DNA of 64,000 bases, taken from positions 62,001 to 126,000 of the forward strand of contig MCFL01000013.1 of NCBI GenBank assembly GCA_002102555.1, read 5' to 3'. Under the pieces are notes generated by a model. That model saw nothing but the letters and a program-made list of their open reading frames with translations. It had not been told where the DNA came from and ran no database searches. Position numbers and translations under genes: made by a program. This stretch comes from Catenaria anguillulae PL171. Its lineage: Eukaryota; Blastocladiomycota; Blastocladiomycetes; Blastocladiales; Catenariaceae. Numbering within the stretch: the first letter of the stretch is position 1; every line of letters begins with the position of its first letter. This document shows, in pieces, positions 32,711 to 44,638 of the stretch.

Positions 32711-34322
32711 ATGGACTTGCCCCTCGAAATGACCGCCCCGGCCTCGGCCGACACCGGCATCATCCACAACGAAGGCTACGGCGTCCCGCCCTCGGACCCC
32801 ATGTCGGTTGATCAGCCCCTCTCGCCCAACCCAGCCGACCCGGCTCTCAACCTCAACAACCATGACGCTTCCTCCACGGGCGCCCCCTCGGTGACTGGGT
32901 CCACCACCAACCGTCCCATTGAGCCCTCATCGCTCTTTGTTGGTTCGTCTCTTTTCCGTTCGATCCATGTTGGATAATCAAGCCATCATCTCACCCTTGG
33001 GACGACACACTCGTGCCATGCCAATGCCATGCAGGTCGCCTCCACGCCGAAGTCCGTGCCTCGGACCTCGAGGTGCTCTTTTCAAAGTACGGCCGCATCA
33101 AGCGCTGCGAGCTTAAGCGCGGTGGTTATGCCTTTGTCGAGTTTGACGAGTCGGATGCTGCCCGCGAAGCTCTCAAGGAAGATGGCACCAAGATGCATGG
33201 TGAGGCTATCGCCGTCATGTTTGCCAAGGTATTTATTTCTTTCTTTATTTTGCGCGCTTTTCTCTTTCTTTCTTCTTTTTTGTTGGCCTCCCTTCCCCGC
33301 GTCCCTTCCTATTCACTTCCCGCCTGGCTTTGACGTTTGCCTCATTGGTTCGCTTTCTTCGTCTCCTCCCAAAAGGGATCTTGACCACCACAAGTCTGGT
33401 GCTGGCTGACTCAAGCTCCCGGCGAGAAAAAGTCACAAAGGAAAAGTGAAGTGAAGTGAAGTGAAGCCATCCCATCCCCGCCTCCCTCTCCTTTACCCCG
33501 CCCCTGGTCCTTCCAAGTGCCTGCCCGGAAAAGGGAAAACAAAAAGTCCAGTCCACTAACTCAAGTGCCCGCGTTCTCTGCCCTTTGTATCCGCCCCGTG
33601 TCATCTCGCAATGATTCATTCTCACGTGCGTTTTTCCTTGCCTTTTTGTGCCGCCGTGGCTCATCACTTTCACCCACCGTTAGGCTCGTCAAGCCGAACC
33701 CGGTTCTTCTGGCTGCTTCCGCTGCGGCGCCCCCGACCACTGGTCGCGCGAATGCCCGCACCGCTTTGAAGACCGCGGGCTCGGACTCCCGAAATGGTGC
33801 ATGCCCGGTGTGCGTGACCGCGACTCGCGCGGCGGCCGTGGCAACAGCGGCCGCGACTCTGGCCGTGGCCGCCGTGGCCGGTCGCCGTCGCCTTACTACT
33901 CGTCGTCGTCTTCGCGTCGCCATTCGCGCAGGTACTCGCGTTCGCGTTCGCCTGGGTACCGCAGGTCGAGCCGCAGGTACTCGCGGTCGCCGTCGCCCGC
34001 GTATCGCCGGTCGAGTCGCCGCTACTCGCGCTCGCGCTCACGGTCGCGGTCGCGGTCGCCCGTTGCAAGGTCGTCGCGGAGCAAGTATGCCAGTAGGAGT
34101 CGCAGTCGCAGTCCTGCCCCTAGGTCGTCGAGGGGTGGCACCGGCAGGCATGTGAGCCGTAGTCGCAGTCCGGTGGCGCGTAGGGGCAGGTCGTACTCGC
34201 GGTCGCGGTCCAGGAGCCGCAGTCCCGCGGCGGGCGGGAGGGGTAGGTCGCCTGCCGGTGAGCGGGGTGGGTCCAGGAGTCCGGCACACAGGGGGTATTC
34301 GCGCAGTGTTTCCAGGGATTAG
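32711..34322 (+). CDS. SR splicing factor with RRM, CCHC zinc knuckle and RS domain
   Basis: An SR protein of the SRSF7/RSZ type that would guide splice-site choice and mRNA export. Exons 32711-32942, 33035-33228 and 33684-34322 give 354 residues. The RRM spans the first splice site (SSLFVGRLHAEVRASDLEVL; GGYAFVEFDES). Exon 3 opens with a zinc knuckle, CFRCGAPDHWSREC, directly followed by a 150-residue Arg/Ser domain (YSRSRSPGYRR, SRSRSRSRSP). The N-terminal 75 residues are Pro/Asn-rich and specific to this protein. The first intron is 92 nt, the second 455 nt, several times the local norm; reading into it meets a stop after about 35 codons. This points to regulated splicing, as in many SR genes. 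Confidence 0.9.
33446..33466 (+). repeat. (GTGAA)4 purine-rich tandem repeat in the SR-factor intron
   Basis: Four perfect GTGAA units inside the 455-nt intron. GAAGTGAAG-like purine runs resemble SR-protein binding enhancers, so the repeat could serve in autoregulation. Confidence 0.5.
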
Positions 34323-34998
34323 CTTGATTGCCTGTGCCTATGCCCGTGCCCGTGACTGAGTGAACCCAAGAGGGTTGGAGCCAGTGTGATTGCTGCTCTT
34401 CTTGTTGATGAAGTCGTAGCTGTCGTCTTTTGGTGAGCTTTTTTTATTTCCCGAATGTGTTTTTTTTTTTTTTTCTTCTTTCTCTCTTCCGCTAACACCC
34501 AAAACATTTAAGGTATACGTATTTATCATCAATCCAAAACAGTGTTCCGCTTCGTACATTCATACATATGAATATACTTTCTCTCCTCGTTTTCTTTCTT
34601 GCCTTGGTCCCCGTCATGTTGACTCACGTCGTGCGAACAAAACGGCCCGCTCCTCAAGTGAAAGTGAACGGATCAGACGAATGGAGCACGCGAAATCCAA
34701 ACAGTGCGAACAGAATTCTGCACGGTGGTTGGATCGGGCCCATGGTGAAAGTGGAGCTCCGCAGCACTCTCTTGGTCCCCCAGCGGGAAAAACTGCCAAA
34801 CCTTGTCCCTTGCTCCTTGAAAAAGGGCCTCGATCCCACTCTCCCGTCGCACTCCTACGGTTGTGGAATTTGACCGAGATCCCACCCTCAGCTCGCGGAA
34901 TCCTCCATCCTGTCCGTCACTCGACACGAAACAGAAACGCACATGCCCCTCCTGCACCCAATCTTCGCCTACTCCTAGCCCCCGTCCTCGCCACCGCC
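34323..34998. other. Intergenic region between SR factor and ATP-grasp gene
   Basis: 676 bp. A run of 15 T lies at 34460-34474 and a TGACTCA box at 34620-34626. The frame upstream of 34999 stays open to 34681, so an earlier start of the ATP-grasp gene cannot be excluded. Confidence 0.4.
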
Positions 34999-36333
34999 AT
35001 GCCACCACCCGCCCCGATCCACACGCACCTGCCACTTGCCATCACGGCCGCTCCCCACAACTGGGCGTCGGCATTGGTTCCCAACCCGACTCCCACGTCC
35101 ACGTCCACGTCCACATCATCGTCCTTGATTCAAAAGACCATTCCCGTATCGTCGTCGCCTGCAGGCCGCGCGCCAGGCACCCGCAACCCGCTGCTCGGAC
35201 GCAACGTGCACATTGTGTACGACGCGCAATATGCCGACCCAAAGGACCAACAAGACTTGGTCGTGCCGCTGCAAACGCTTGCTGGCCCGCACGCTCACGT
35301 CCAGGCATGGGTGCTGACCAATGACAATGCCGAGCACGTGGCGAGCGAGTTGGGCAAGCAGATAAGGGAGTCGGATCCAAGGGCAGTCGTGGTGTTGCAT
35401 GCGGATGCGCCGCCAGAGACGGTTGCGGGCGGGCAGTTTACGGCGTTACGGTATGCTTCACTCTATCCATTAATAGCTTTTGGGATTCAACATGATTTGC
35501 TTTGATTTGATTTGATTGGGCTCTTGTTTTCATCTACATACAGCCAATTCCTGGCCGTCGCTCAACTGCCTCAAGTCTTTGGCCACCTGCCGACATTTTG
35601 CGAGCAAACGCTGCACAAGTCGACCATGAACCAACTGTTTGCCGCGTCGGGCGTGCCGCACGCCGACTCACTGACGCTTCCCGACACGGCCTCGATCGAC
35701 TCGTCTGCCACCACGGCATTTGCCTCGCGCCTCTTTGCCGCCGGCGCCCAACTGTTTCTCAAAGTGGACTCTGGCTTCAACTCTGCGGGCCTGACAAACG
35801 CATGCATTGTGTCAACCCTCGATCAACTACGCACGTGCGCGCGCGAGCTCGTCACACACTACGGGCCTGTTGTGGTGCAACGGTACCTAAGCGGGCGCGA
35901 GTTTACCGTGGCCGTGTGTACCACGGCCTTTGGGACACGCGTGTTTCATCCAATTGAGCGCGAATTTGCGCCCGGGCAATTGTTTTCGCCGCCCAATGGC
36001 ACGCCCGGCGAACGTGTGGTGGACGAGACGAGGGAGCCCGCGTTGGTGGCCGAGTGTAAGCGCGTGACGAGCTTGGCGTACGAGGCCACGGGTGGCGGGG
36101 CGTGGGGCCGTGCGGATTTACGGTGTGATGGTGCGGGCAACGTCCATGTGCTCGAGGTTAACAATACCGCGAGCTTTGCACCAAACAGTTACTTTGCCAT
36201 GAGCGCGGGCAAGGAAGGATGGACCAGGGAGGATGTGTTGCGGGAGGTGGCGGCGGTGGCGGCCATGGAGGGTCGGTGGGACTCGGAGGGCGACAAGGCA
36301 TCCACAGACAAGCGGTCCGGCGCTGGAATGTAG
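34999..36333 (+). CDS. ATP-grasp protein related to D-alanine-D-alanine ligase
   Basis: Exons 34999-35450 and 35544-36333 (93-nt intron) give 413 residues. The N-terminal half is an alpha/beta domain (GRNVHIVYDAQYADPKDQQD). The ATP-grasp core shows LFLKVDSGFNSAGLTNA, VVVQRYLSGREFTVAVC, and the metal-binding end ADLRCDGAGNVHVLEVNN, corresponding to the E-x-N motif of the Ddl family, whose enzymes join an amino acid carboxylate to an amine through an acyl-phosphate. Fungi lack peptidoglycan, so the substrate is probably another amino acid or peptide. The initiator MPPPAPIHTH is chosen as the first ATG close to the conserved region. No targeting signal is evident. Confidence 0.72.
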
Positions 36334-36847
36334 ATAATCGGACGAGCAGACATCCTCATTCAAAAACACACCACACTTACCCCGGCTCCTTGAACCACAC
36401 GATACGATATGAATCCCGACTCGGGCATGATTCGCAAAACAAAACCACCACTTTGATACTTTGGGATACTCGGATATCTGTCTCTTCTTGACTGTTTGCG
36501 TTGCCACGTTGCAAATCCATACATATGAATTGAATACATACATCAATATCCAACTTGGTGTGCTGTTCTGTTGATATTTGATGGCCAGATCGAAGCGAGA
36601 ACTTGAGGTGCGACTCGAGGCGTATGAACGTAAATATATGACATGAAGCGAGTAATGCATGAAGAAGCATGAAACGAAATGATGGACAAAAGAACAAGAC
36701 TAGGTCGATCGACTGGAGTAGCAGAAGACTGTGAAAAGAAAAAGAAAGGCCAAAAGCGTCAATTCAAACCAGCAAGTAGCTAAATTCAATGGGACGAGAA
36801 AAGATGGCAAGTATGTACGCACGCACCCCAAGACCAAAGAATTTTCC
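36334..36847. other. Convergent 3' intergenic region
   Basis: 514 bp between the ATP-grasp and bL36m stops. AT-richer, with no supported gene. Confidence 0.4.
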
Positions 36848-37171
36848 TTAGCCCTGACGCTGCTTGTGGCGGGCCACCTTCTTGCACAAGATGTACCTAC
36901 GGCCCTTGCGCATGACCATGTAGCAGTGCTCGCAGCGGGGCTTGATGGAGGCACGGACTTGGTAGGAGCGGACTTGGTTGGCGTGATGCTGGTGCTGGAG
37001 GCGAAGGGCGGCCGAGGTGGCAGATAGGGTCCAGGCAGCATGAGATGGTGATTGAGCTTGGGTCGGGAAAGACAAGGTGGTTGAGCGCAGGATGGAGGAG
37101 GCAGCGGTGGCAGAGCGGGCCACACTGGTGGCGGCCAGCGATCGGCAGCAAGACGAGAGAATGGCCGACAT
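36848..37171 (-). CDS. RTC6: Mitochondrial ribosomal protein bL36m
   Basis: A 107-residue protein of the large mitoribosomal subunit. The mitochondrial presequence (MSAILSSCCRSLAATSVARS) precedes a mature bL36 core of about 38 residues: VRASIKPRCEHC, YMVMRKGRRYILC and KKVARHKQRQG. The four zinc ligands (Cys-Cys-Cys-His) are all present. An in-frame ATG at 37237 would add 22 residues; the ATG at 37171 begins a better presequence. Single exon, divergent from the Akr1-like gene. Confidence 0.93.
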   Translation of the reverse strand: MSAILSSCCRSLAATSVARSATAASSILRSTTLSFPTQAQSPSHAAWTLSATSAALRLQHQHHANQVRSYQVRASIKPRCEHCYMVMRKGRRYILCKKVARHKQRQG

Positions 37172-37649
37172 GTTACTGTAAGGATGGATCTGCGAGTTGG
37201 AGTTTGGTGCAGTGTGTAGAGTGAGGATGGGAGTCACATGGGATGCACGAGATGGAAATGGAGGTGGGCCAAGTAGAAGATTACATTACATTGCTCTGTG
37301 ACTGACTTGACCTGCCAAGTGTGTGGGTACTTGGTATTAATACTTGAAATGAATCAAGTTTATGTTGTTACCGGTATTTAATCCTTTGCTGGTGAGGTTG
37401 GAGATTCTATAGCGAAGAAGTGGTCCCCCGATCCAGCCAGTCAGCACTCGTTCTGCCATACGTTTGTAAAAAAAAAATCTTTTCCTCATTGACCAGAACG
37501 CACTATGTATTAGCGGAGCCAGCCAAAGTTGGAAATAAAACAACACTCGATGAAATGACAATGACAGCGCTCCCGATTGACATGTGAATTTTTTTTTTTC
37601 CTCTTTTATACTGCTACCGCTGCCCCTCAACTTCTCAACACGCCACGCC
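37172..37649. other. Divergent promoter region (bL36m / Akr1-like)
   Basis: 478 bp with an A run at 37468-37476 and a T run at 37588-37597 close to the Akr1-like start. No gene seen. Confidence 0.4.
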
Positions 37650-40600
37650 ATGGACCCTCCTCATCCTCAACTGCCCCCAATGTCGAGTCCCTCACCACCC
37701 TCACCGTCATCGTGCGACAAAAACCCAGAATCAAGGGCGATTGCCGTTAATGGCACAAACAACCCTTTCATCGACTCGGAATCTGATCCTGATTCTGATT
37801 CTGAATCTGATCCTGCCAACGACTCGACATCTCATGCAGCAACAACAACACTGCCTCCGGGCGTGTTCAAAGTGCCCCCTCGGCCCAGGCCCATGCCCTC
37901 GCCCACACCCTCGCATTCGCACTCGCCCACACCCTCGCATTCGCACTCGCACTCTCACTCGCACTCGAACTCAAACGCTCTGCCCGTTCCACACAACACA
38001 CCACCAACTGGCACTCAGCAGCATCAGCAGGAACCACCCTCAGCGTCTTCCTTCAACTCGGTCAAGTCGACTGCTTCCACCATCGCCATCTACTCGTCTT
38101 CACCCTCCACTTCCGCCACCAATGTCCTCCACGACCTTGACCTTGTTCAGCCACCACCCCCTATCCCGCCACTGCCTCCCTCCGTCATCCAAGAGCAACC
38201 CCCTGTGGCTGTTGCCGTCACTGTCGTCCAGCGCCCACAGCAGCCCTTGCATCAACACCTGCGCGATGCCTGCATCCACGGCCACCTGCCCGCCGTGCGC
38301 GCCCTGCTTGAATCCCCCTCTTCCGCGGATCAACAACCTCTCACAGCCACCACCCCGGGCGACGACGGCATCCCACCGCTGCACTGGGCCGCCGTCAACA
38401 ACCACGCCGCCATTGCCCGCTACCTCATTGACCACCACGGCGCGCCCGTCGACACCCCCGCAGGCACCATGCGCGCCACGCCACTGTCATGGGCCGCTCG
38501 CAAGGGCCACGCCGCCATGGTGAACTTGCTCGTATCACGCGGCGCCTCGCCACACGCCCCCGATGCCGACGGCATGCATCCCATACACTTGGCTGCACAT
38601 CACGGGTGGGCCTATCTCGTCCTACTGCTCGTGGCCGGATTGGGCGTCGATGCAAACCAGCGCGACGCCAGCGAGCAAGCGCGTCCGCCCTTGTTTTTCG
38701 CCATCATTTCCAACACGCGTGGCGGATCCTACGATGCGGCGTGTGTGTTGCTGGCCATGGGTGCGGATCCCAATGCCAAGGTCGGTGGGTTTCCCATCTT
38801 GCATTGGGCGTTGCATCGGCGCGCACTGAGGGTGGCCGAGTTGTTGGTCACGTATGGCGCACAGCCCGACCTGACAGATCCCATGGGCCGGACCGCGGCG
38901 CAGGTTGCAAGGGAGGCCGTGGATGTGGATGGCGAGTGGATCGACACGTGGCTCATGCCCACGAGTGGAAATGGCGGATCACGGCGACGACCCAACAAGA
39001 AACCTTGGTTTGAGCCAGTGTCTGACAAGACGGCCGATCGCGGGTTTGCGCTCTTGCCTGGACTCCAAGCGATTGGATTCATTGCCACGTCGTCGCTGCC
39101 CTGGTACATCAACCTGTTTGCATCGCTCATTCTCGCCACGCTGCTCCATTTCGCATTCATGAAACTGCTCTTGCGTCGCACACACGCCGACGGCGGCGAC
39201 GATCCCATGGAACCCCCGACCCTGCGCCATCCGCGCCCACATCGTGCTGCCCCGCCCGGAACCGTTGCTGGCCATCGCGCCGTTGCTTCGAGCCCGTACC
39301 TGGCCGCGCTCATTGCCTGGACACTGTTTGTGGGCGGCACTCATTGGGCCGTGGGCATCGCTCCCTGGGTCAAGCTCGAATCCAGCTGGGGTGTGTTTGT
39401 GGCGGCATGGATCGGCACACTGGCGTGCTTGTACGGCGCAGTCCTGGGTGATCCCGGGTATTTGCCACAGTGCGGGATGCGAGGGGTGTGGCCGCCGCCA
39501 CACAAGGCGGTCGCACCCTCGCCGACAATGACAGCGGCCAGTGCAGCGGGTCCCGCAGCAGCGTCTGCATCGGTCGCAGTGGCCATTGACGAGGCGCAGT
39601 CGCTCGTGTCGCCCCTGGCAAGCGACCCGGGCGCGTCGCCAAAGGACCTCCAGCATCCGGGCGTGAATGTGTGTAGTACAACACCAATTGACGGGCGCGC
39701 CGTGGCACACTTGGCGGACCGCGACCTGCTTGACGACATGCACTTTTGCTTGTCGTGCATGAACCGGCGCCCGCTCCGAAGCAAGCATTGCAAGCAGTGT
39801 GGCCGGTGTGTTGTGCGCTTTGATCATCATTGTCCTTGGACCTGGTATACCTTTTTCTTTCGTTTCTCGCATGTCTGATCCCAGGGGTATTTTGCTCACC
39901 TCTGGACATGTGCACAAACAAACACATTAGGAACTGCATTGGCGCAAACAACCACCGCGTCTTTATCCTTTTGCTCATCGGCATCATCTTTCTCGCCCTG
40001 TGGTTCATGTCGGACTGGTCGCTCGCCTCGGACATTCGCCTGGCCGCGCTACCCGCACGCGACGCCGCTAAACTCACCCAGGCGTGTCTCGGGTTTGGCC
40101 CCTGTATCGCATTCACGCTCGACCCGGTGGGCGGATGGATCAGTGTGTTTGGTGTGATTCAAGTCACATGGGTTGCGCTCTTGTTGGCGCAACAAGTGTA
40201 TCATGCGGCAAGCAACGCAACAACCAACGAGTGGATCAATTGGTTCAAGTACGATCACACGAGCGTCCCCGCTGCTGGGGCGCGTGGCACTGGCGGCATT
40301 GGCGGAGCGGTCGATGAGTATCGCAGCGCGCGCAATCGCGAGTGGCATCCCGTTTTGGATCGCGGCGTCGCACGCAACTGTGCAGAGTTTTGGTGTGCGC
40401 CCGCCGAGTTGTATGCCGGGTATTTTGAGGTTGAGGGCGGGCATCCGGGCATGAGCAGAGCTGAGAGGGTTGCCGTTCGCGATGAGGGCGTCCGGCGTGG
40501 CGGTAGATCGAGTGCACGAGCAGGAGGCGGGTGGTGGGCCAGGTTGGTGGGTGGCCGACGCAGCGAGGGTCCTGAAGCGAGTCCGTTGAGAGGCGTCAGT

Positions 40601-40681
40601 TCGGGAGGAGAAGCCAGTGGGACAGGCGGGGACGGGGAGGGAGAAGCGCTCATACCCATGCCCGTGTCGGTCAGAAGGTAG
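37650..40681 (+). CDS. AKR1: Ankyrin-repeat DHHC palmitoyltransferase (Akr1-like)
   Basis: An integral membrane S-acyltransferase, probably of the Golgi. Exons 37650-39844 and 39931-40681 (86-nt intron) give 981 residues. The N-terminal 200 residues are disordered, with Asp/Ser repeats and a Ser-His run ([16 protein letters not shown]). Six ankyrin repeats follow ([72 protein letters not shown]). Then come membrane helices, the Cys-rich domain [20 protein letters not shown] and [17 protein letters not shown], where the catalytic DHHC spans the splice junction, and more helices ([16 protein letters not shown]). Yeast Akr1 carries DHYC; here it is canonical DHHC. Cytosolic tail is Gly/Arg-rich. 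Confidence 0.92.
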
Positions 40682-41791
40682 GTAACAAGTGTACATAGAT
40701 GTTCATGAACAACTTCTTTCCTTTTCGGATTTGGAAATGTGTCCAACACATAGAGACCGGAGGCTTCAAACCCTTTGCAAAACATTGAGCAAGTATCTCT
40801 TTCCTCGCTTTCTCGGGCTCTCGAGTCGGAGATGAGTGCTTCAGTTGCAATCAGACTGAGTCACCCGGCCGACCTACGGTGACCACTGATCAGATCAGGC
40901 GATTTCGACCCAGCTTTATACTTGTACCGAGCTGCTGTAAACCATGCGTGCGTTAGTATCAGCTCGGTATCCGCTCGTGGCTGCTGGTGGCACTTTCCGC
41001 AGCCCGCGACATAGCGACGTGGCCGTCTGGCCCGGGCCCTTCCTGGCGCTTCCTGGCCCGACCGACTCAAGCCCGACTTGACCCGCACCTCCAGGCCGCC
41101 CACCAAGTTTACTGTAGATCTGCCCTTGCTTTCAAAAGGGGACGCACAAGTTCGCACGGGTACGCATTTCTGGCACCGCTATTCTTTCGTCCCACCGTCT
41201 GACCCTTTCTGTTTCTCGTGACGGTAACTTGCACCTGAGTACATACAGCCCATCACTGCCCAGCTCCTCCTGATCACGCAATCCCTCCGATACTGCCTCT
41301 TGCAACCATCCTCTTCCTACTTCGATCCGTGTCGGCACGCGTTTGTATTTGGTCGCGACAAGCTGCTTCTCGCTGTCCCGGTTGAATTACGGGCAATGTC
41401 CCTCGCGTCGCTAGTTAGCGAAGCGAGTCCCGGTGGCCAAAGTCATGCCGAAAGCTGGTTGTATCGGAGGAAGTTTTCCACGAGTTGCTTGGGTCCTTTG
41501 AAGCGCCCTTTCGACGTTGAAACGACGCCGTTAAAATCGAACCGAAGGAAAATTCGTGGTCAGCCCGGTACACAAGGGCTACATTGGTTGAGAAGACGAG
41601 GACGGCTTTAAGACCCTGGTGCCGTCTGTGCATCTCGTTACGAGTATTCCCCTTTCAAATGTCCGATATGGGGTCGGAAACTCTTCGTTGGCCATCATGA
41701 TCAACCCAACCGAGCTGGCTCGCTCAACGTCGACGTTTCCGCCCAATGACGCAGCTCCAAGAGCGACAAGGATACCGACAACTGGAAGGGT
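40682..41791. other. Long intergenic region with weak coding signal
   Basis: 1.1 kb before the phosphatase. Short open frames exist on both strands (for example 41396-41611 plus and 41579-41866 minus), none with a recognisable domain. The 5' part of the phosphatase gene may lie in 41400-41850. Confidence 0.4.
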
Positions 41792-42690
41792 TTGGTCCTG
41801 CACTTCGGTCGATTCTACCTCCATGACTGTACATATCCGTCCCAAAGTCTGTTGAGGTCCACTCACTCACGTCCAACAGACAACAGGATATGCTCCAATC
41901 CCTCCTCGGCGCCCAGCGGCAATACCAACTCTGGCACTGCTCCTATTCTGCCACTGCCATGTCCCCCAGGGAGCAAGCCCGTCCTGGTGCTGGACATGGA
42001 CGAAACCCTCATTCATGCGCGAGACGACCCACACCACCCATCGGCACACTCGGGCGACTCTCACTTTGTCGTTCGGTTCCCGAACCCGCAGTCGCCCTTG
42101 CACGCATTCAGCAAGCACGTGTACTTGCGGCCGTTCGTCCACGATTTCCTTGAGGAAATGTCCCGGCATTATCGCATCGTGGTCTTCACGGCTGGCATCC
42201 GCGCATATACCGAGCAAGTGATCCGCGAGCTGGATCCACGCGGCAACCGCATCACAGCAACGCTCTTCCGCGACTCGTGCCAAGACCTCAAGCAGCACGG
42301 CTGGCGCCCGGGGTGCTTCTCGTGGACAAGTCGCTGTTCAGTTTCATTCTTCAGCCCCAACGGAAACAAGTACGTCGACACCCTCTTGCTCGTGCCCAAT
42401 TCGACCAAGCTTCCCGCCCTCGCGTCGTCTGAAGAGGCGCTCCTGAATCCAGAAGACGCATTCCAGCAGCTCTTTGATACGATTCAAAAGCACAAGGCCC
42501 GTGGCAAGGAATGGGGCAGTGCCAAAGGCAGGGCGCTTGGCGCCCTAAAGGGCGTCGCCGCCGTGGCCAAGGCTACCGCCAAGCAAGGCCAGCCTGAGGC
42601 AGATTTTTTTGCGCACGCACTTGGCAAGCACTATCGCCAACTGCAACCGGTTCGCCCGCTTCTTTGCCACCATCGACATGGAACAAGTTA
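41792..42690 (+). CDS. FCP1/SCP-type (NLI-interacting factor) protein phosphatase
   Basis: HAD-family phosphatase of the small CTD-phosphatase type. The catalytic motif DMDET lies in KPVLVLDMDETLIHA, followed by HFVVRFPNPQSPLHAF, VYLRPFVHDFLEEMSRHYRI and VVFTAGIRAYTEQVI (motif with Thr), as in Nem1/SCP1 relatives that dephosphorylate RNA polymerase II CTD or lipin. The next motif (VLLVDKSLFSFILQP) is in another frame between the G run at 42310-42313 and the C run at 42355-42358, after which the first frame resumes (NGNKYVDTLLLVPNS). The catalytic Asp motifs thus survive if these two runs are miscalled. The 5' end is unresolved, and the protein may continue into the next entry. Confidence 0.68.
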
Positions 42691-44638
42691 AGGTGCACGC
42701 CTGGGCGAACAAGGAGTCTCCGGTTGAGACGAACGATGTGGGCGTCGCTCAAGCCCACGACTATCTCGCCACGGCCCAGCAACAGGTCACAGGCGTTGAT
42801 GCAGCATTCGCACACCATGGTGAGGCCCTGGCCCGCCCTGGAAAACATAGCCGCGACGATTTGGACGCGCCCGACAGCGGCATTGCGAGTACGTTCGTGC
42901 CTTGGTCCTTATCCGTCACTCAGCCGAGTCACACGTTGGCAGACCCCTACTGCCTTCAACAGAATGTGGTCGCTACGACTCTTGACCCAGCTCAATCGAG
43001 TCACACATCGCGGCCCTGTTTTCAGTCCGGCCCTCCAAGAAGAACCCCCTCAACTCTGCCGTGATGGAAAAGCCGGGCAAGACTGAGGAGCAGGCGATGG
43101 GGGGCCATAAAGCGTGGCGTCGTACACTTGGCAAATGAGCGGACGCTCGTCAACGGCCAGTTAAGCTGCGTTGTCACGCTGGTCGGCAAGGGCTTGTCGG
43201 AAGAAGGCAAGGTCACAACTCTCCAGATCTCGATCACGCCAGACGACTACGTCCCATCGCTCCCTCTTATTCCCACTGCTGTTGTCAGTGCTGCCAACAC
43301 TACCACCACCACCGCTGCCGTCGCAGCCACTTGCGAGCCAGCTCCTGTGCCTTCCTCGGCTTCCCAGGACGCCAGCGCCAAGGTCACCGTCACCAAGCCG
43401 CTTGCTGCTGCTCATACCTTGTACCAGGCCGACGCTGCCACCACCGCGACCCGTGTCGTCGCGCAGGCGGTGACTCTCGCCCTCGACCAGCCCGAGTTCG
43501 ATTTTGCGGCTGCCGTGACGCTGGCCGTCAACGAGTCCGAGCTTGCGGCCACTCTTTCCACTCCTACCGCTAGTGTCGCTGTGGCTCCCGCAGTCGCTGA
43601 ACCCACCACTCCCGTGGGCATTTCTTCCATTTTTGCTGTTCCTTCCGCTCTCGTGATGGCTGCCCCGGCCACTCCGTTCCCAGCTGCTGCCGCTTCTGTG
43701 CCACCGACCACTCCCACAACAGGTGCTGTTCGCGGTGCCTTTGATGCTGCCCCCGCCACGCCCGTCGGCGCTGCTACCACCGTCGCTCGCTGCTCCCGCC
43801 AAGCCGCCTCGCGTTGTCACCCCGTGCGACAACAGGATCCCGACGGGTGTGCTTGCCGCAACCGGCAACACCATGTTTGCTACACGCTCGCGAGGCATGC
43901 TGGATCAGCAGGTGGGTATCGCCCTTGCTTCAGGCGGTCAAGACCAAGGCGCGGGCATTGCAGTGGACCAAGATTTGCGTCCGGTTGGCGCCGTTGGACG
44001 GCCGCCTGGTCGAACAGACCGCCCCATTTTCGGCCGCCACAAGTCGTGCCCTCAACCTTGGCAGTACGCCGCCCACTGTTCCGCAAGTCGTGCATGAATT
44101 GCACATCCGAGTGCCGCTGCTTGTCAACAAGTCAAAGGAGTGGTTCCTCTCTGGTGTTCGAGTCCCTGCGGTCTTTTCGGCACCACTGGCGGATAGATCC
44201 TCGGGCAAGGTCACAACCCACCGCATCATCAAAGCCGCCAGCAGCCCCGGGAATTCCAAACCCGCCTTATCCTCCACAGGAGGTGTCGCGTCTGCCTCCG
44301 TCCAACACCGGCCGTCGCGTCCCAACGCACATCCGCAGCAGGCCACGCCAACCCAAGGCGCTGGCGGAAGCGCCAACCTCCACACTCGCGACCGGGACCG
44401 CATTCGCAACTCGCTTGATCAATCACGATCAAGTTCGAATCGTCGCATTGGTTCTGGTCCGGACCATGGCCACGACATGCGCAACAAGCGCAACGAGGAG
44501 TCTGCTGGCGACCGGCACCGTGCGCCCGAGACGCGGTCGCACGCATCGCGTAATGAGTATCGTGGGCAGGGGTATGGAAATGGGGGTGGGAACCATAGCA
44601 GGGCAGGTGGGTATGCGGGGCGAGGAGGTCAGAGGTGA
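42691..44638 (+). CDS. Hypothetical protein with Gly/Arg-rich C-terminus, possibly the 3' part of the phosphatase gene
   Basis: Not recognised. Coding signal appears in several frames: 42691-42890 (FFATIDMEQVKVHAWANKES), a likely intron at about 42888-43021, 43022-43120 (KKNPLNSAVMEKPGKTEEQA), then 43128-43800 (ANERTLVNGQLSCVVTLVGK and a long Ala/Thr/Pro/Val-rich stretch) and finally 44000-44638 (VPQVVHELHIRVPLLVNKSK, then Ser/Arg/Asn/Gly-rich to the end GNHSRAGGYAGRGGQR). The end resembles RGG-type RNA-binding tails. Frame changes occur near a six-G run at 43100 and near 43790-43990. No single start can be chosen. Confidence 0.4.

Noticed and set aside
33239-33672. Open frames inside the SR-factor intron on both strands
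   Set aside because: They are short, Lys/Arg/Gly-biased on the minus strand because of CT-rich sequence, and lie between two well-defined exons.
43161-43898. 245-codon Gly/Ser-rich open frame on the minus strand
   Set aside because: It is opposite an Ala/Thr/Pro-rich coding stretch; the Gly/Ser composition is the expected antisense image.
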